The notes under the pieces are model-generated. The model was not told the origin of the DNA. It saw only the letters and a list, made by a program, of their open reading frames with translations, and did not search any database. A stretch of DNA of 29,297 bases from a virus. The position numbers and the translations under genes were made by a program. Below are positions 22,717 through 29,297 of the stretch, piece after piece; the stretch's first letter is position 1; each line of letters starts with the position of its first letter. The stretch is taken from IMG/VR virus record IMGVR_UViG_3300032265_000080, positions 1 through 29,297 of that record, one strand, 5' to 3'.

Positions 22717-23697
22717 GTGGAGATCCCTTCCAAAGCCTATTCCTCCGATTTGACTGATTACCAGTTCCGACTCTTAGCCACCATGTGCCATTTAGCGGGC
22801 GCCAAAGGGGGTTTTAAGGCCTCTGTAGCCGAGTTGAGTACCCAGACTGGCAATCCAAGCGACAGCACTGTCAGAAGGGCCGTCAAAGCCCTCCAAGAAC
22901 AGGGCTTCATTGCCGTGGACAAGACCCGTCGTGCCAACGGCTACCAAGGGATCAACAAGTACACGATCCAGACTGTCACCAGTGCTAGTCTGGAAGAGAT
23001 CCAGACTGTCACCAGTGACCGCACCTCACTTGGTCATGTGACTATTGGTTCACGTAGCAGTATGGTAGATAAGCCATTAGTACCTAATAGCCAAGATAGT
23101 TATAAATTAAAAGATATTGGAAACAAGAATGTTTCCATGAAAGAAGTGCTAATACCTATGAGAAAATACCAGGATGATGGAGACGACCTCGCAGGCTTCG
23201 GACTCGTTGAAGAACGAGACGCACCACAACCAGCCATTCGCAAGTCCGACCCCAAAACCAGAGGTAAGAGACCAGAGCATGAGTGGAGTCCGATGGACGT
23301 TGCTGCTGAGTTTAGTTTCAGAGTTGGTCGCAAGTACCCGCTCCTACCAGGGACTGTCAATGTCAAACAACTCTCAGGCGCCCTTGCAAAGTTCAGAAAA
23401 CAATACGACACCAACGCCCTGATCGAACTTGAACTCCTTCGCCTCTTCATGATGGACGAGCGGAACTTCCGTGACATCGGCGATGAGGCACCGCACCTCT
23501 ACAAACTCTTCCTTGCATCCTTTGGCAAAAAGATGAACCAAGCACGAGAGAACCTTGGCTTGAACAAAGTTACAGCCCCAACAGAAACTGTGGTTAAGAT
23601 GGGCACACTAACTGCCAGCGATGGGACTGTGTTCCAGAACTCACTCTCTGGTCGTGCACAACTAGAACGTCATGAGAAGAGGCTACAGAGCAAGTGA
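22717..23697 (+). CDS. Winged-helix replication initiator-like protein
   Basis: This 326-residue protein has a winged-helix domain in the first 90 residues: DLTDYQFRLLATMCHLAGAK, SVAELSTQTGNPSDSTVRRA and KALQEQGFI followed by a wing, the HTH_36 / phage replication O-type layout. A low-complexity linker (about 83-160) follows, encoded by the repeats and AT-rich DNA described separately. The second half (about 190-280) is helical, with EWSPMDVAAEFSFRVGRKYP, a helicase-loader contact candidate. The GTG start has GATGAGG upstream. The neighbours (AAA+ loader, DnaB, DnaG) fit an initiator. The name is inferred; a transcription regulator is possible but less likely. Confidence 0.7.
   Translation: MEIPSKAYSSDLTDYQFRLLATMCHLAGAKGGFKASVAELSTQTGNPSDSTVRRAVKALQEQGFIAVDKTRRANGYQGINKYTIQTVTSASLEEIQTVTSDRTSLGHVTIGSRSSMVDKPLVPNSQDSYKLKDIGNKNVSMKEVLIPMRKYQDDGDDLAGFGLVEERDAPQPAIRKSDPKTRGKRPEHEWSPMDVAAEFSFRVGRKYPLLPGTVNVKQLSGALAKFRKQYDTNALIELELLRLFMMDERNFRDIGDEAPHLYKLFLASFGKKMNQARENLGLNKVTAPTETVVKMGTLTASDGTVFQNSLSGRAQLERHEKRLQSK
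22965..22984 (+). repeat. 20-nt direct repeat, copy 1 (origin candidate)
   Basis: GATCCAGACTGTCACCAGTG, repeated exactly at 22998-23017. CCAGACT at 22968 also pairs with AGTCTGG at 22987-22993. Confidence 0.85.
22998..23017 (+). repeat. 20-nt direct repeat, copy 2 (origin candidate)
   Basis: Exact second copy, 33 bases from the first. Its CCAGACT (23001-23007) is again the partner of AGTCTGG at 22987-22993, so the three elements form overlapping dyads. Confidence 0.85.
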
Positions 23698-23789
23698 AGA
23701 CAGTAATCGGTTACGCTATGGTTATATTCGGCACGTTAACAGGAACAAACTTAATTCTGGGAGGGATTAAAAAATGGCAAAGAAAGTAA
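23694..23789 (+). CDS. Single-membrane-helix microprotein (31 aa)
   Basis: A GTG that overlaps the initiator-like stop (GTGA) opens a 31-residue frame. Residues 4-25 are hydrophobic (VIGYAMVIFGTLTGTNLILG), flanked by Lys at the N-terminus and KKWQRK at the C-terminus, as in a small membrane protein with its basic tail inside. The frame fills an otherwise empty gap and carries the ribosome-binding site (GGGAGGG) of the next gene, with a 16-base overlap. No family can be named at this length; translation is likely but unproven. Confidence 0.5.
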   Translation: MKTVIGYAMVIFGTLTGTNLILGGIKKWQRK

Positions 23790-24052
23790 CATACAAGTTC
23801 ACCGCAGATCTCACACTCAACTCAGAGCAGGCAGGCGGATGGCTTGCAGTGGTCTCTGTTGTTAATGAAGAGAACATTGCTCAGGCACTCTTTACAACTG
23901 CATGGAAGAACGCATCAGCAGGTAAGCGTTATATCAAGCGCATGGTGCAGGAACTCACACCTCGCAAGAGTGTGAAGTTGGTTGCTGGTGAGGTTCTTGA
24001 TGCAAAGGGCAAGCCAACATCATTTGCTGGCGAACTATCTTTCAAGGCATAG
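23774..24052 (+). CDS. Unknown small protein of the replication module (92 aa)
   Basis: GGGAGGG lies about eight bases before the ATG. The protein looks beta-rich at first (VTYKFTADLTL, GGWLAVVSVVN), has a helix (AGKRYIKRMVQELT near 49-62), then SVKLVAGEVLDAKGKPTSFA and a last strand. No family recognised. It abuts the AAA+ loader gene, with the stop directly before its ATG, so a link to DNA replication is likely. A small single-strand binding or accessory protein is possible but not supported by a motif. Confidence 0.7.
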   Translation: MAKKVTYKFTADLTLNSEQAGGWLAVVSVVNEENIAQALFTTAWKNASAGKRYIKRMVQELTPRKSVKLVAGEVLDAKGKPTSFAGELSFKA

Positions 24053-24775
24053 ATGTACGACATCAATACGCTTTCGTCTTTGAAGCGACACTGGTTACTT
24101 CGCACTGCGAATATCCCTCGTCGCTTCTTAGGCCTTGAGCCATCGGATGTTGCTGAGAGAGCAGGAGAGTTTCCACCTGCTGTCGCTAACTGGATTGACG
24201 ATGCCCTCAGTGGTCAAGTCATCAAGGGCATAGGCAACATCGGAGTCAACGGTGTTGGTCTTCTCTTTGATGGCGGTCCAGGAATCGGTAAAACAACTCA
24301 CGCAGTCATTGCTGCTATGGAGTTTGTTCGTCGTCTTCCAGACGATGATGCAGAGGCTGCAAAGGTCTTAGGGCTTAACGTCACCGAGTATGGTTTGGGC
24401 TGTCGTCCGATCTACTACATGACCTACCCAGAGTTTTTGTCTAGAAAGAAGTCGACCTTCGACGCAGACCCCGAAGACAAACGCAATATGGTTTATGAGT
24501 TGGATGGACTTCACGGGCGGTCGAAGTTCGACTGGCTTAATGTTCGCATACTGGTCATCGATGATCTTGGTAAAGAGTACGGATCTAAATATGATGATAC
24601 ATCGTTTGATGAGATCCTGCGATTGCGTTATGACAAGGGGCTACCCACCATCGTCACGACTAATGTTAGGTTAGAAAACTGGGAAGCACAGTACAAAGAA
24701 GCGATGGCAAGTTTCGCCCACGAAGCATTCGTCCGAGTACCTATCATTGGTTCTGACCTACGAGGTGCGCAATGA
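24053..24775 (+). CDS. AAA+ ATPase, DnaC-like helicase loader
   Basis: This 240-residue protein has Walker A GGPGIGKT at residues 74-81, Walker B ILVIDD at 166-171, and sensor-1 TIVTTN ending at N204, followed by a C-terminal arginine (RVPIIGSDLRG), a probable arginine finger. The layout matches DnaC/IstB-type loaders. The neighbouring DnaB-like helicase at 25505 is the likely client, and the initiator-like gene lies just upstream. N-terminal residues 1-40 may be the helicase-contact part. It ends in an ATGA overlap with the SWIM gene. Confidence 0.85.
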   Translation: MYDINTLSSLKRHWLLRTANIPRRFLGLEPSDVAERAGEFPPAVANWIDDALSGQVIKGIGNIGVNGVGLLFDGGPGIGKTTHAVIAAMEFVRRLPDDDAEAAKVLGLNVTEYGLGCRPIYYMTYPEFLSRKKSTFDADPEDKRNMVYELDGLHGRSKFDWLNVRILVIDDLGKEYGSKYDDTSFDEILRLRYDKGLPTIVTTNVRLENWEAQYKEAMASFAHEAFVRVPIIGSDLRGAQ

Positions 24776-25080
24776 AAGGAATGAGCATGGAATCTCCTTG
24801 GAGAACCGTCCAGTTGTTTATCTCCTCTCAATACGCTGGTATTTTTGAGGTAGAGGTCGATACTGAAACACACGACATCCGCTGCACCTGTCCTGTATGG
24901 AATAAGAATGGCTCTTGTAAGCACACTTCTTTTGTAAACCAGAAGATGAAGTACAACAACGGTCACTACTCCATCAAGATCCCAGAGGATATCCCTGAAG
25001 ACTTAGTGCAGGAAGCAATAGATGACCCTGCTGCTTTCCGTAACCTCATCATTAAATACAATAAAGTAGAAGTACTGTGA
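24772..25080 (+). CDS. SWIM-type zinc-finger protein
   Basis: This 102-residue protein carries C38-x-C40 and C49-x-H51 (IRCTCPVW then SCKHTSFV), the C-x-C-x(n)-C-x-H pattern of SWIM zinc fingers, which bind DNA or protein. The first half is a beta hairpin leading to the finger, and the C-terminal half is acidic (IPEDIPEDLVQEAIDDPAAF). Start ATG at 24772 overlaps the loader stop; the stop overlaps the next GTG. Its place between loader and helicase suggests a role in replication or recombination. SWIM domains are also found in SNF2-type helicases, and this phage encodes one at the end of the module. Confidence 0.75.
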   Translation: MKGMSMESPWRTVQLFISSQYAGIFEVEVDTETHDIRCTCPVWNKNGSCKHTSFVNQKMKYNNGHYSIKIPEDIPEDLVQEAIDDPAAFRNLIIKYNKVEVL

Positions 25081-25493
25081 AAGGCGGGGACATTTCTAAT
25101 GTCTCCTCTCCCCAAGTCATCTGCGTAACAGATGTTGTTATCGGATTAAAGACCGAAGAAGAGAAGAAGTTTCTGTCTCGTCGTTCCACCGTTCTTATTG
25201 GCGATGTTGACATGCTCAATGCAAACAAGTTGTGGGTACTCTCCAACAACTACGGCATCTCTTTAGAGTTGGCTGGCTTTGCATCAGAGGGTTGGTCAGA
25301 AGAGTTGCTCGATAAGACGTTCGAGAAACTTGAGCGTCGAGTAGTTAACCCATTTAACTACTGGCAGTTGTATGAGGATGCCCAAGAGTTGGTTGGGACT
25401 CTTCCATATCGTGCTAATCTAAAGGGAGTGATCGATGTCCCAGGCCGTGTAGCCATGTATGGATCAGCAGGAGTAGAACTAAACAATTTGTAA
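25077..25493 (+). CDS. Unknown replication-module protein (138 aa)
   Basis: Starts at GTG in a GTGA overlap with the SWIM gene. Visible features are STVLIGDVDMLNANKLWVLS near 37-56, then EELLDKTFEKLERRVVNPFN near 75-94 and VIDVPGRVAMYGSAGVEL at the end. No family recognised, no metal motif and no Walker motif. Order and length suggest a single compact alpha/beta domain. The position between SWIM protein and helicase gives the only clue to function. Confidence 0.75.
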   Translation: MKGGDISNVSSPQVICVTDVVIGLKTEEEKKFLSRRSTVLIGDVDMLNANKLWVLSNNYGISLELAGFASEGWSEELLDKTFEKLERRVVNPFNYWQLYEDAQELVGTLPYRANLKGVIDVPGRVAMYGSAGVELNNL

Positions 25494-25504
25494 TAGGGGG
25501 AAAC

Positions 25505-26755
25505 GTGGCGGCAGATAACGAACATCGCTTAGTAAGCAAGATCATTCGTGACAGGGACTTAATCCCTGCAATGGAACGTGGTGTCAAAGATGCTTGGTTT
25601 TTAGACGAGGATAACCGCAAGGTCTGGTCATTTGTACGCCAGCACTACGGTCAGTACAGTGAGGTTCCCACAGGTACCACTGTCAAAGATCACTACCCTA
25701 ACTACAAGATTCTTGATGTAGAAGACTCTATTGATTATTTGCTTGACACAATGGTCGACTTCCGTCGTCGACTCCTCACACGTCAAGGTTTAGAAGATGC
25801 CGTAGAGCAGTTACAAGAGAACGATCATGAAGCCGCACTTCTCTCGATGGAGAAGACGATTTCTGTTGTCAATGAACAGGGCATCCAAGGCACTCATGAG
25901 GTTGACCTATCTAAGAACACAGAGCAACGCTATGCAGACTACCAAGCACTCCAGAACTCTACCTTCCTAGGCATTCCTACTGGCTTTGAGAAGATCGATG
26001 AAGCAACAGCAGGTCTACAAGGCGGTCAGTTAATCACTGTCATCGCTCCTCCTAAAACTGGTAAGTCTCAGATCGCATTACAGATTGCAATCAATGTTCA
26101 CCGCTTAGGTAAGACTCCTATGTTCCAGTCCTTTGAGATGAACAACCACGAACAACAACAGCGTCACGATGCAATGCGTGCTCACGTATCACACGGAAGA
26201 TTACGCCGTGGAAAGTTACTGAAGGAAGAAGAAGACCGCTATATCGACATGCTTAACACCATGGAGAAAGAACATCCCTTCCATCTAGTAGATGCCGTAA
26301 ACGGAATCACAGTCTCAGCACTAGCAGCAAAGATTGAACAGACAAAGCCAGACATCGTATTTGTAGATGGTGTGTACCTGATGTTGGATGAGAACACTGG
26401 CGAGATGAACACGCCACAAGCGATTACTAATATCACTCGTGCTCTTAAGCGATTGTCTCAGCGCATTGATAAGCCTATTGTCATTACCACACAGACTTTG
26501 CTATGGAAGATGCGTGCTGGAAAAGTTACCGCAGACTCTATCGGTTACTCATCCTCGTTCTTCCAGGACTCAGATGTTATCTTGGGACTAGAGCCAGTAG
26601 AAGAAGACGAAGAGATTCGTTTGCTTAAGATTGTTCAGTCCCGTAACTGTCCTCCAAGTGAGACTGCCATTACATGGCGTTGGGAGACAGGCTGCTTCCA
26701 CGATGAGTCAGAGATGACCAAGTGCAAGTATTGTTCGACTTGGATGGTGCGATGA
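25505..26755 (+). CDS. dnaB: DnaB-like replicative helicase
   Basis: This 416-residue protein starts at GTG with AGGGGG upstream. It has a DnaB N-terminal-type helical part (1-130), then GIPTGFEKIDEATAGLQGGQ near 156-175, the entry to the RecA-like core. Walker A is APPKTGKS at 181-188, and Walker B IVFVD at 284-288. A C-terminal R-x-x-x-x-x (QSRNCPPSETAITWRW) fits the usual core end. It ends in a C-x-x-C (KCKYC), unusual for DnaB. Role: unwinding at the fork, loaded by the AAA+ protein upstream and working with the primase that overlaps its stop (ATGA). Confidence 0.88.
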   Translation: MAADNEHRLVSKIIRDRDLIPAMERGVKDAWFLDEDNRKVWSFVRQHYGQYSEVPTGTTVKDHYPNYKILDVEDSIDYLLDTMVDFRRRLLTRQGLEDAVEQLQENDHEAALLSMEKTISVVNEQGIQGTHEVDLSKNTEQRYADYQALQNSTFLGIPTGFEKIDEATAGLQGGQLITVIAPPKTGKSQIALQIAINVHRLGKTPMFQSFEMNNHEQQQRHDAMRAHVSHGRLRRGKLLKEEEDRYIDMLNTMEKEHPFHLVDAVNGITVSALAAKIEQTKPDIVFVDGVYLMLDENTGEMNTPQAITNITRALKRLSQRIDKPIVITTQTLLWKMRAGKVTADSIGYSSSFFQDSDVILGLEPVEEDEEIRLLKIVQSRNCPPSETAITWRWETGCFHDESEMTKCKYCSTWMVR

Positions 26756-27687
26756 TTGATGTCGAAAAGGTTCTTCTTAATCTAGACATTCAACTCGTTG
26801 CACAACGGGGAGAAGAGGTGCAGGGCTACTGCCCAATGCACAAAGCCAGAACTGGAAAAGAAGATAACAATCCTTCTTGGTGGATCAACGGCGAGACAGG
26901 TGCGCACATCTGTTTCTCCTGTGGTTACAAGGGAAATGTTTACACCCTTGTCTGCGACCTCAAGGGCATCGATTACTTTGATGCTAGAGATTACGTCAAC
27001 CAGCAAGCCGATGTTCCCCTTGACGCTTTGATGCGTCGCATTCAAGAACTGCCCCACTACATTGCTCCATCAGAAGATGCGATCGGTATGAGTGAGGCAC
27101 GCCTTGCTGTCTTTACCACGCCCCCTATTAAGAACTTAAAGGGCAGGGCGCTTACACCTGCAGCAGCAGAGCACCATGGAGTGCTTTGGGACCCTAAGAC
27201 CCTTGTATGGATACTTCCTATCCGTGACCCAGAGACCTTTGAACTATGGGGCTGGCAGGAGAAGGGTTCTACTGGTCGCTTCTTTAAGAACCAGCCAGCA
27301 GGAATTAAGAAGTCAAAGACAGTCTTCGGCGTAGAGAAGATGGCAACAGACATCCTTGTTGTTGTTGAGTCACCTCTTGATGTTGTGCGTCTTGCAGTGG
27401 TCGGAGTTGAAGGCGCTATCGCAACATGCGGAGCAATCATTAGCGAAGATCAAGCAAAGATTATGCGCAGAGCAGAGAAGGTAATTGCGGCATTTGATAA
27501 CGATGACGCTGGTAAGAAAGCCTCAGAACAATTGCGTGCTTACGCTCGCAAATACGGCATCGATCTTTCCTTCTTCAACTACGATGGGATCAACGCAAAA
27601 GACCCAGGAGATATGACGATGGAGCAAATCCATCAGGGCATTGAGCATGCAAAGAGTGCCGTATTAGGGAAGGCTGCCTACCTATGA
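26752..27687 (+). CDS. dnaG: DnaG-like primase with zinc finger and TOPRIM domain
   Basis: I chose ATG 26752 (ATGA overlap with the helicase stop, 311 residues); a GTG at 26722 adds ten residues. C27-x2-H30 and C54-x2-C57 (CPMH and CFSC) form a CHCC zinc finger as in DnaG. The TOPRIM domain has E206 in VVVESPLD and the D249-x-D251 pair in AFDNDDAG. The protein is shorter than full bacterial DnaG because it lacks most of the C-terminal helicase-binding part. It lays primers for lagging-strand synthesis beside the DnaB-like helicase. ATGA overlap with the next gene. Confidence 0.88.
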   Translation: MIDVEKVLLNLDIQLVAQRGEEVQGYCPMHKARTGKEDNNPSWWINGETGAHICFSCGYKGNVYTLVCDLKGIDYFDARDYVNQQADVPLDALMRRIQELPHYIAPSEDAIGMSEARLAVFTTPPIKNLKGRALTPAAAEHHGVLWDPKTLVWILPIRDPETFELWGWQEKGSTGRFFKNQPAGIKKSKTVFGVEKMATDILVVVESPLDVVRLAVVGVEGAIATCGAIISEDQAKIMRRAEKVIAAFDNDDAGKKASEQLRAYARKYGIDLSFFNYDGINAKDPGDMTMEQIHQGIEHAKSAVLGKAAYL

Positions 27688-27857
27688 TGGACCTACGAGA
27701 CAAAGATAACCCACTAGAGGTATGCGTTTGTGGCTCCTTGCTATGGGATGTTCAAGTTATGTTTGAAAACGGAGAGATCTCTTTGTATATGTTAGACATG
27801 AAGTGTGCGCTCTGCGGTTCATTAGCAACTGCCCCAACCCCCATCGACAATGTTTAA
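27684..27857 (+). CDS. Zinc-ribbon mini-protein (57 aa)
   Basis: The ATG lies in an ATGA overlap with the primase stop; another ATG one codon later (27687) is equally possible. Cysteines C14-x-C16 and C41-x2-C44 make a probable zinc ribbon with a beta-rich middle (LWDVQVMFENGEISLYML). No family recognised beyond that. The final eight bases overlap the SNF2 gene, suggesting translational coupling and a helper role for primase or helicase. Confidence 0.65.
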   Translation: MMDLRDKDNPLEVCVCGSLLWDVQVMFENGEISLYMLDMKCALCGSLATAPTPIDNV

Positions 27858-29297
27858 AGGAATTTTGAAACCATATCAGCCAGAGGCAGTAGCCAAAATG
27901 GTTGAACGTAAAAAGATGTTAGTAGCATATGAGATGGGCTTGGGCAAAACATGTATGACTATTGCCGCCATTGAAGGCCTTAGAGATGATGGCAAAGTAA
28001 AAGGTCCTGTGCTTGTTGTTGCGTTGTCTAGCCTTAAGTACCAGTGGGAAAAAGAAATCCAAAAGTTCTCCGATCAAGACACACAGGTCATTGATGGCAA
28101 CAAGGTAAGAAGAAGCACAGACTATTACTTAGGATCAGCCAAAGAAGGCTACGTCATTACTAACTACGAGTCGATAGTCAATGACTGGGAGATCGTTAGC
28201 AAGATTAACTGGGGCGCCATAGTATGCGATGAAGCCACTGCTATTAAAGGCTTTCGTTCTAAGCGATCTAAGAAAGTAAAAGATCTATCTAAGAATATCC
28301 CTATCAGGTTTGCACTTACTGGAACACCCATTGAGAACGGTCGTCCAGAAGAGTTGTACAGCATCATGCAGTTTGTTGACCCGACTTTACTGGGTCGCTT
28401 TGATCTCTTTGATCAGACCTTTATCGTTCGTAACCATTTTGGTGGCGTACAAAGATATAGAAACCTTCCTATCTTCCATCAGAAAATGCAATCCTCTTCG
28501 GTTCGTAAGGTGCAGACAGACCCAGACGTTGCCCCATACCTACCAGATACCTTGCATAGAGATCCTTTATTTGTCTCACTGGATAAAGAAGGTAAGTATC
28601 TATACAACTACATAGCAGAGGAACTCACACAAGAGTTAGTGGAGGCATCACAACTGCTTGGTGCTGGGTTCTCGTTGTTTGCTCATTATGGTTTGGAACA
28701 TAAGCCAGGAAGTCCTGCAGATATGATGCGTGGGTCTATCATGAGCAAGATCACCGCTCTTAGAATGCTATGTGATCATCCAGGGCTGTTGCATACCAGT
28801 GCTGAGTCTTTTGAAAAAGGATTAGGTGAGGGTAGTGCTTATGCATTCAGCCTCAAAGAACGTGGGCTAGTTAAAGCAAACATGAAGCAACCTAAACTGG
28901 AGGCGTTAAAAACCTATGTCAATGACCATCTAGATACAGATCCTGATGCCAAGGTAGTTATCTTCACTTCCTATGTTGGTATGTTGCCACGTATACAGGA
29001 CTTGGTTGGTGGAACCCTGTACACAGGCAGTATGAATGCTAAAGAGAAAGAAAAAAGCAAACAAAAGTTTCTTATTGATCCCGAATGCCGTGTGTTTATC
29101 TCATCAGATGCTGGCGGGTATGGAGTTGACCTTCCAAACGCCAACCTCTTGGTAAACTACGACCTACCTTGGAGTGCTGGTCTATCAGTACAGAGGAATG
29201 GGCGCATTAAAAGAGCCTCTAGTCGTTGGCCTTCCATAACTATCCAAGACATGCTGATCCGAGATTCGATCGAAGAACGCCAGCATGATATGCTCCA
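27850..29297 (+). CDS. SNF2-family DNA helicase/ATPase (3' end cut off)
   Basis: The frame stays open from ATG 27850 to the window end, 482 codons. Motif I is EMGLGKT at residues 28-34. Motif II reads CDEAT (D127-E128-A129-T130), a DEAT variant of the usual DEAH. LTGTP lies at 156-160. The second lobe has the motif V-like SSDAGGYGVDL at 418-428 and motif VI QRNGRIKR at 448-455. Phage SNF2-like proteins are thought to remodel DNA-protein complexes during replication or repair; a DNA-translocase role is inferred. AATG start overlaps the zinc-ribbon gene, and the C-terminus is not visible. Confidence 0.9.
   Translation, partial: MFKGILKPYQPEAVAKMVERKKMLVAYEMGLGKTCMTIAAIEGLRDDGKVKGPVLVVALSSLKYQWEKEIQKFSDQDTQVIDGNKVRRSTDYYLGSAKEGYVITNYESIVNDWEIVSKINWGAIVCDEATAIKGFRSKRSKKVKDLSKNIPIRFALTGTPIENGRPEELYSIMQFVDPTLLGRFDLFDQTFIVRNHFGGVQRYRNLPIFHQKMQSSSVRKVQTDPDVAPYLPDTLHRDPLFVSLDKEGKYLYNYIAEELTQELVEASQLLGAGFSLFAHYGLEHKPGSPADMMRGSIMSKITALRMLCDHPGLLHTSAESFEKGLGEGSAYAFSLKERGLVKANMKQPKLEALKTYVNDHLDTDPDAKVVIFTSYVGMLPRIQDLVGGTLYTGSMNAKEKEKSKQKFLIDPECRVFISSDAGGYGVDLPNANLLVNYDLPWSAGLSVQRNGRIKRASSRWPSITIQDMLIRDSIEERQHDML

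Larger units (their letters stand above)
22965..23136 (+). other. Candidate replication origin inside the initiator-like gene
   Basis: Two exact 20-nt direct repeats with a central inverted element are followed about 80 bases later by an AT-rich stretch (23096-23117, 20 of 22 bases A or T). A GGAAAC-aagaat-GTTTCC hairpin comes next at 23119-23136. The region codes for the linker just after the winged helix. The lambda origin has the same layout: iterons and then an AT-rich tract inside gene O. Only two repeats are seen here, against four in lambda, so the call remains a hypothesis. Confidence 0.5.

Noticed and set aside
26722-26751. GTG start of the primase inside the helicase gene
   Set aside because: The ATG at 26752 gives the ATGA overlap used throughout the window, and the added residues do not precede a known primase element. 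The apparent DLDGA there looks like a HAD motif but is in the wrong place and unsupported.
1-29297. tRNA genes, CRISPR arrays, insertion sequences, integrase or attachment sites
   Set aside because: No cloverleaf, spaced repeat array, transposase or recombinase is visible; the gene packing leaves almost no room for them.

Overview
This window is part of the genome of a tailed phage with a contractile tail (myovirus-like), or of a prophage of that kind. It holds a nearly complete contractile tail module: sheath, T4 gp19-type tube, T4 gp26-type chaperone, tape measure, LysM/hub proteins, gp25-like and J-like wedge proteins, an OB-fold spike and a gpI-like protein. A phage-type replication module follows. 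Every gene I can support is on the + strand, and genes are packed with ATGA, GTGA or TAATG overlaps. Several small families (the paired fibre-accessory proteins with an IRKNYAGIG core, a DUF6065-like protein, DUF6496- and DUF6321-like mini-proteins) are ones I associate with aquatic phages, especially T4-like cyanophages. The tape measure carries two peptidoglycan-cutting domains, which fits a host with a substantial cell wall. Many GTG starts would fit an actinobacterial host, but the host cannot be fixed from this sequence. Terminase, portal, capsid and DNA polymerase are not in the window.

Layout. 1-4152: two tandem cassettes, each a large fibronectin-III/glycine-rich fibre protein followed by a small accessory protein. 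4211-5488: a DUF6065-like protein and a probable head-closure (stopper) protein. 5548-7138: a strongly acidic mini-protein and eight tiny, mostly lysine-rich genes, one of them an 8-cysteine metallothionein-like peptide, ending at a strong intrinsic terminator (7145-7170). 7245-8406: a small protein, an HK97-gp10-like neck protein and a probable tail terminator. 8438-21847: sheath, tube, chaperone with a probable +1 frameshift, tape measure with M23 and lytic transglycosylase domains, CIS-tube/LysM hub proteins, gp27-like hub, gp25-like and J-like wedges, OB-fold spike, fibre connector and a gpI-like protein with carbohydrate-binding modules. 21858-22713: a membrane protein (possible holin) and an unknown protein. 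22717-29297: replication module with a winged-helix initiator-like gene, a DnaC-like AAA+ loader, a SWIM zinc-finger protein, DnaB-like helicase, DnaG-like primase, a zinc-ribbon mini-protein and an SNF2-family helicase that runs off the window.

How it fits together. The tail genes follow assembly order, so the unnamed neck proteins can be placed by position. The replication genes form an initiator-loader-helicase-primase set. Inside the initiator-like gene, in the linker after the winged helix, lie two exact 20-nt direct repeats with internal dyads, followed by an AT-rich stretch. This is the layout of the lambda origin inside gene O and makes that spot the best candidate origin. Other points of interest are the UUU-UAA +1 slip site after the chaperone gene, the mini-protein array with a repeated gene junction, and the duplicated fibre cassette. 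There is no gene-free stretch longer than about 110 bases, and I see no tRNA, rRNA, CRISPR array or insertion sequence.
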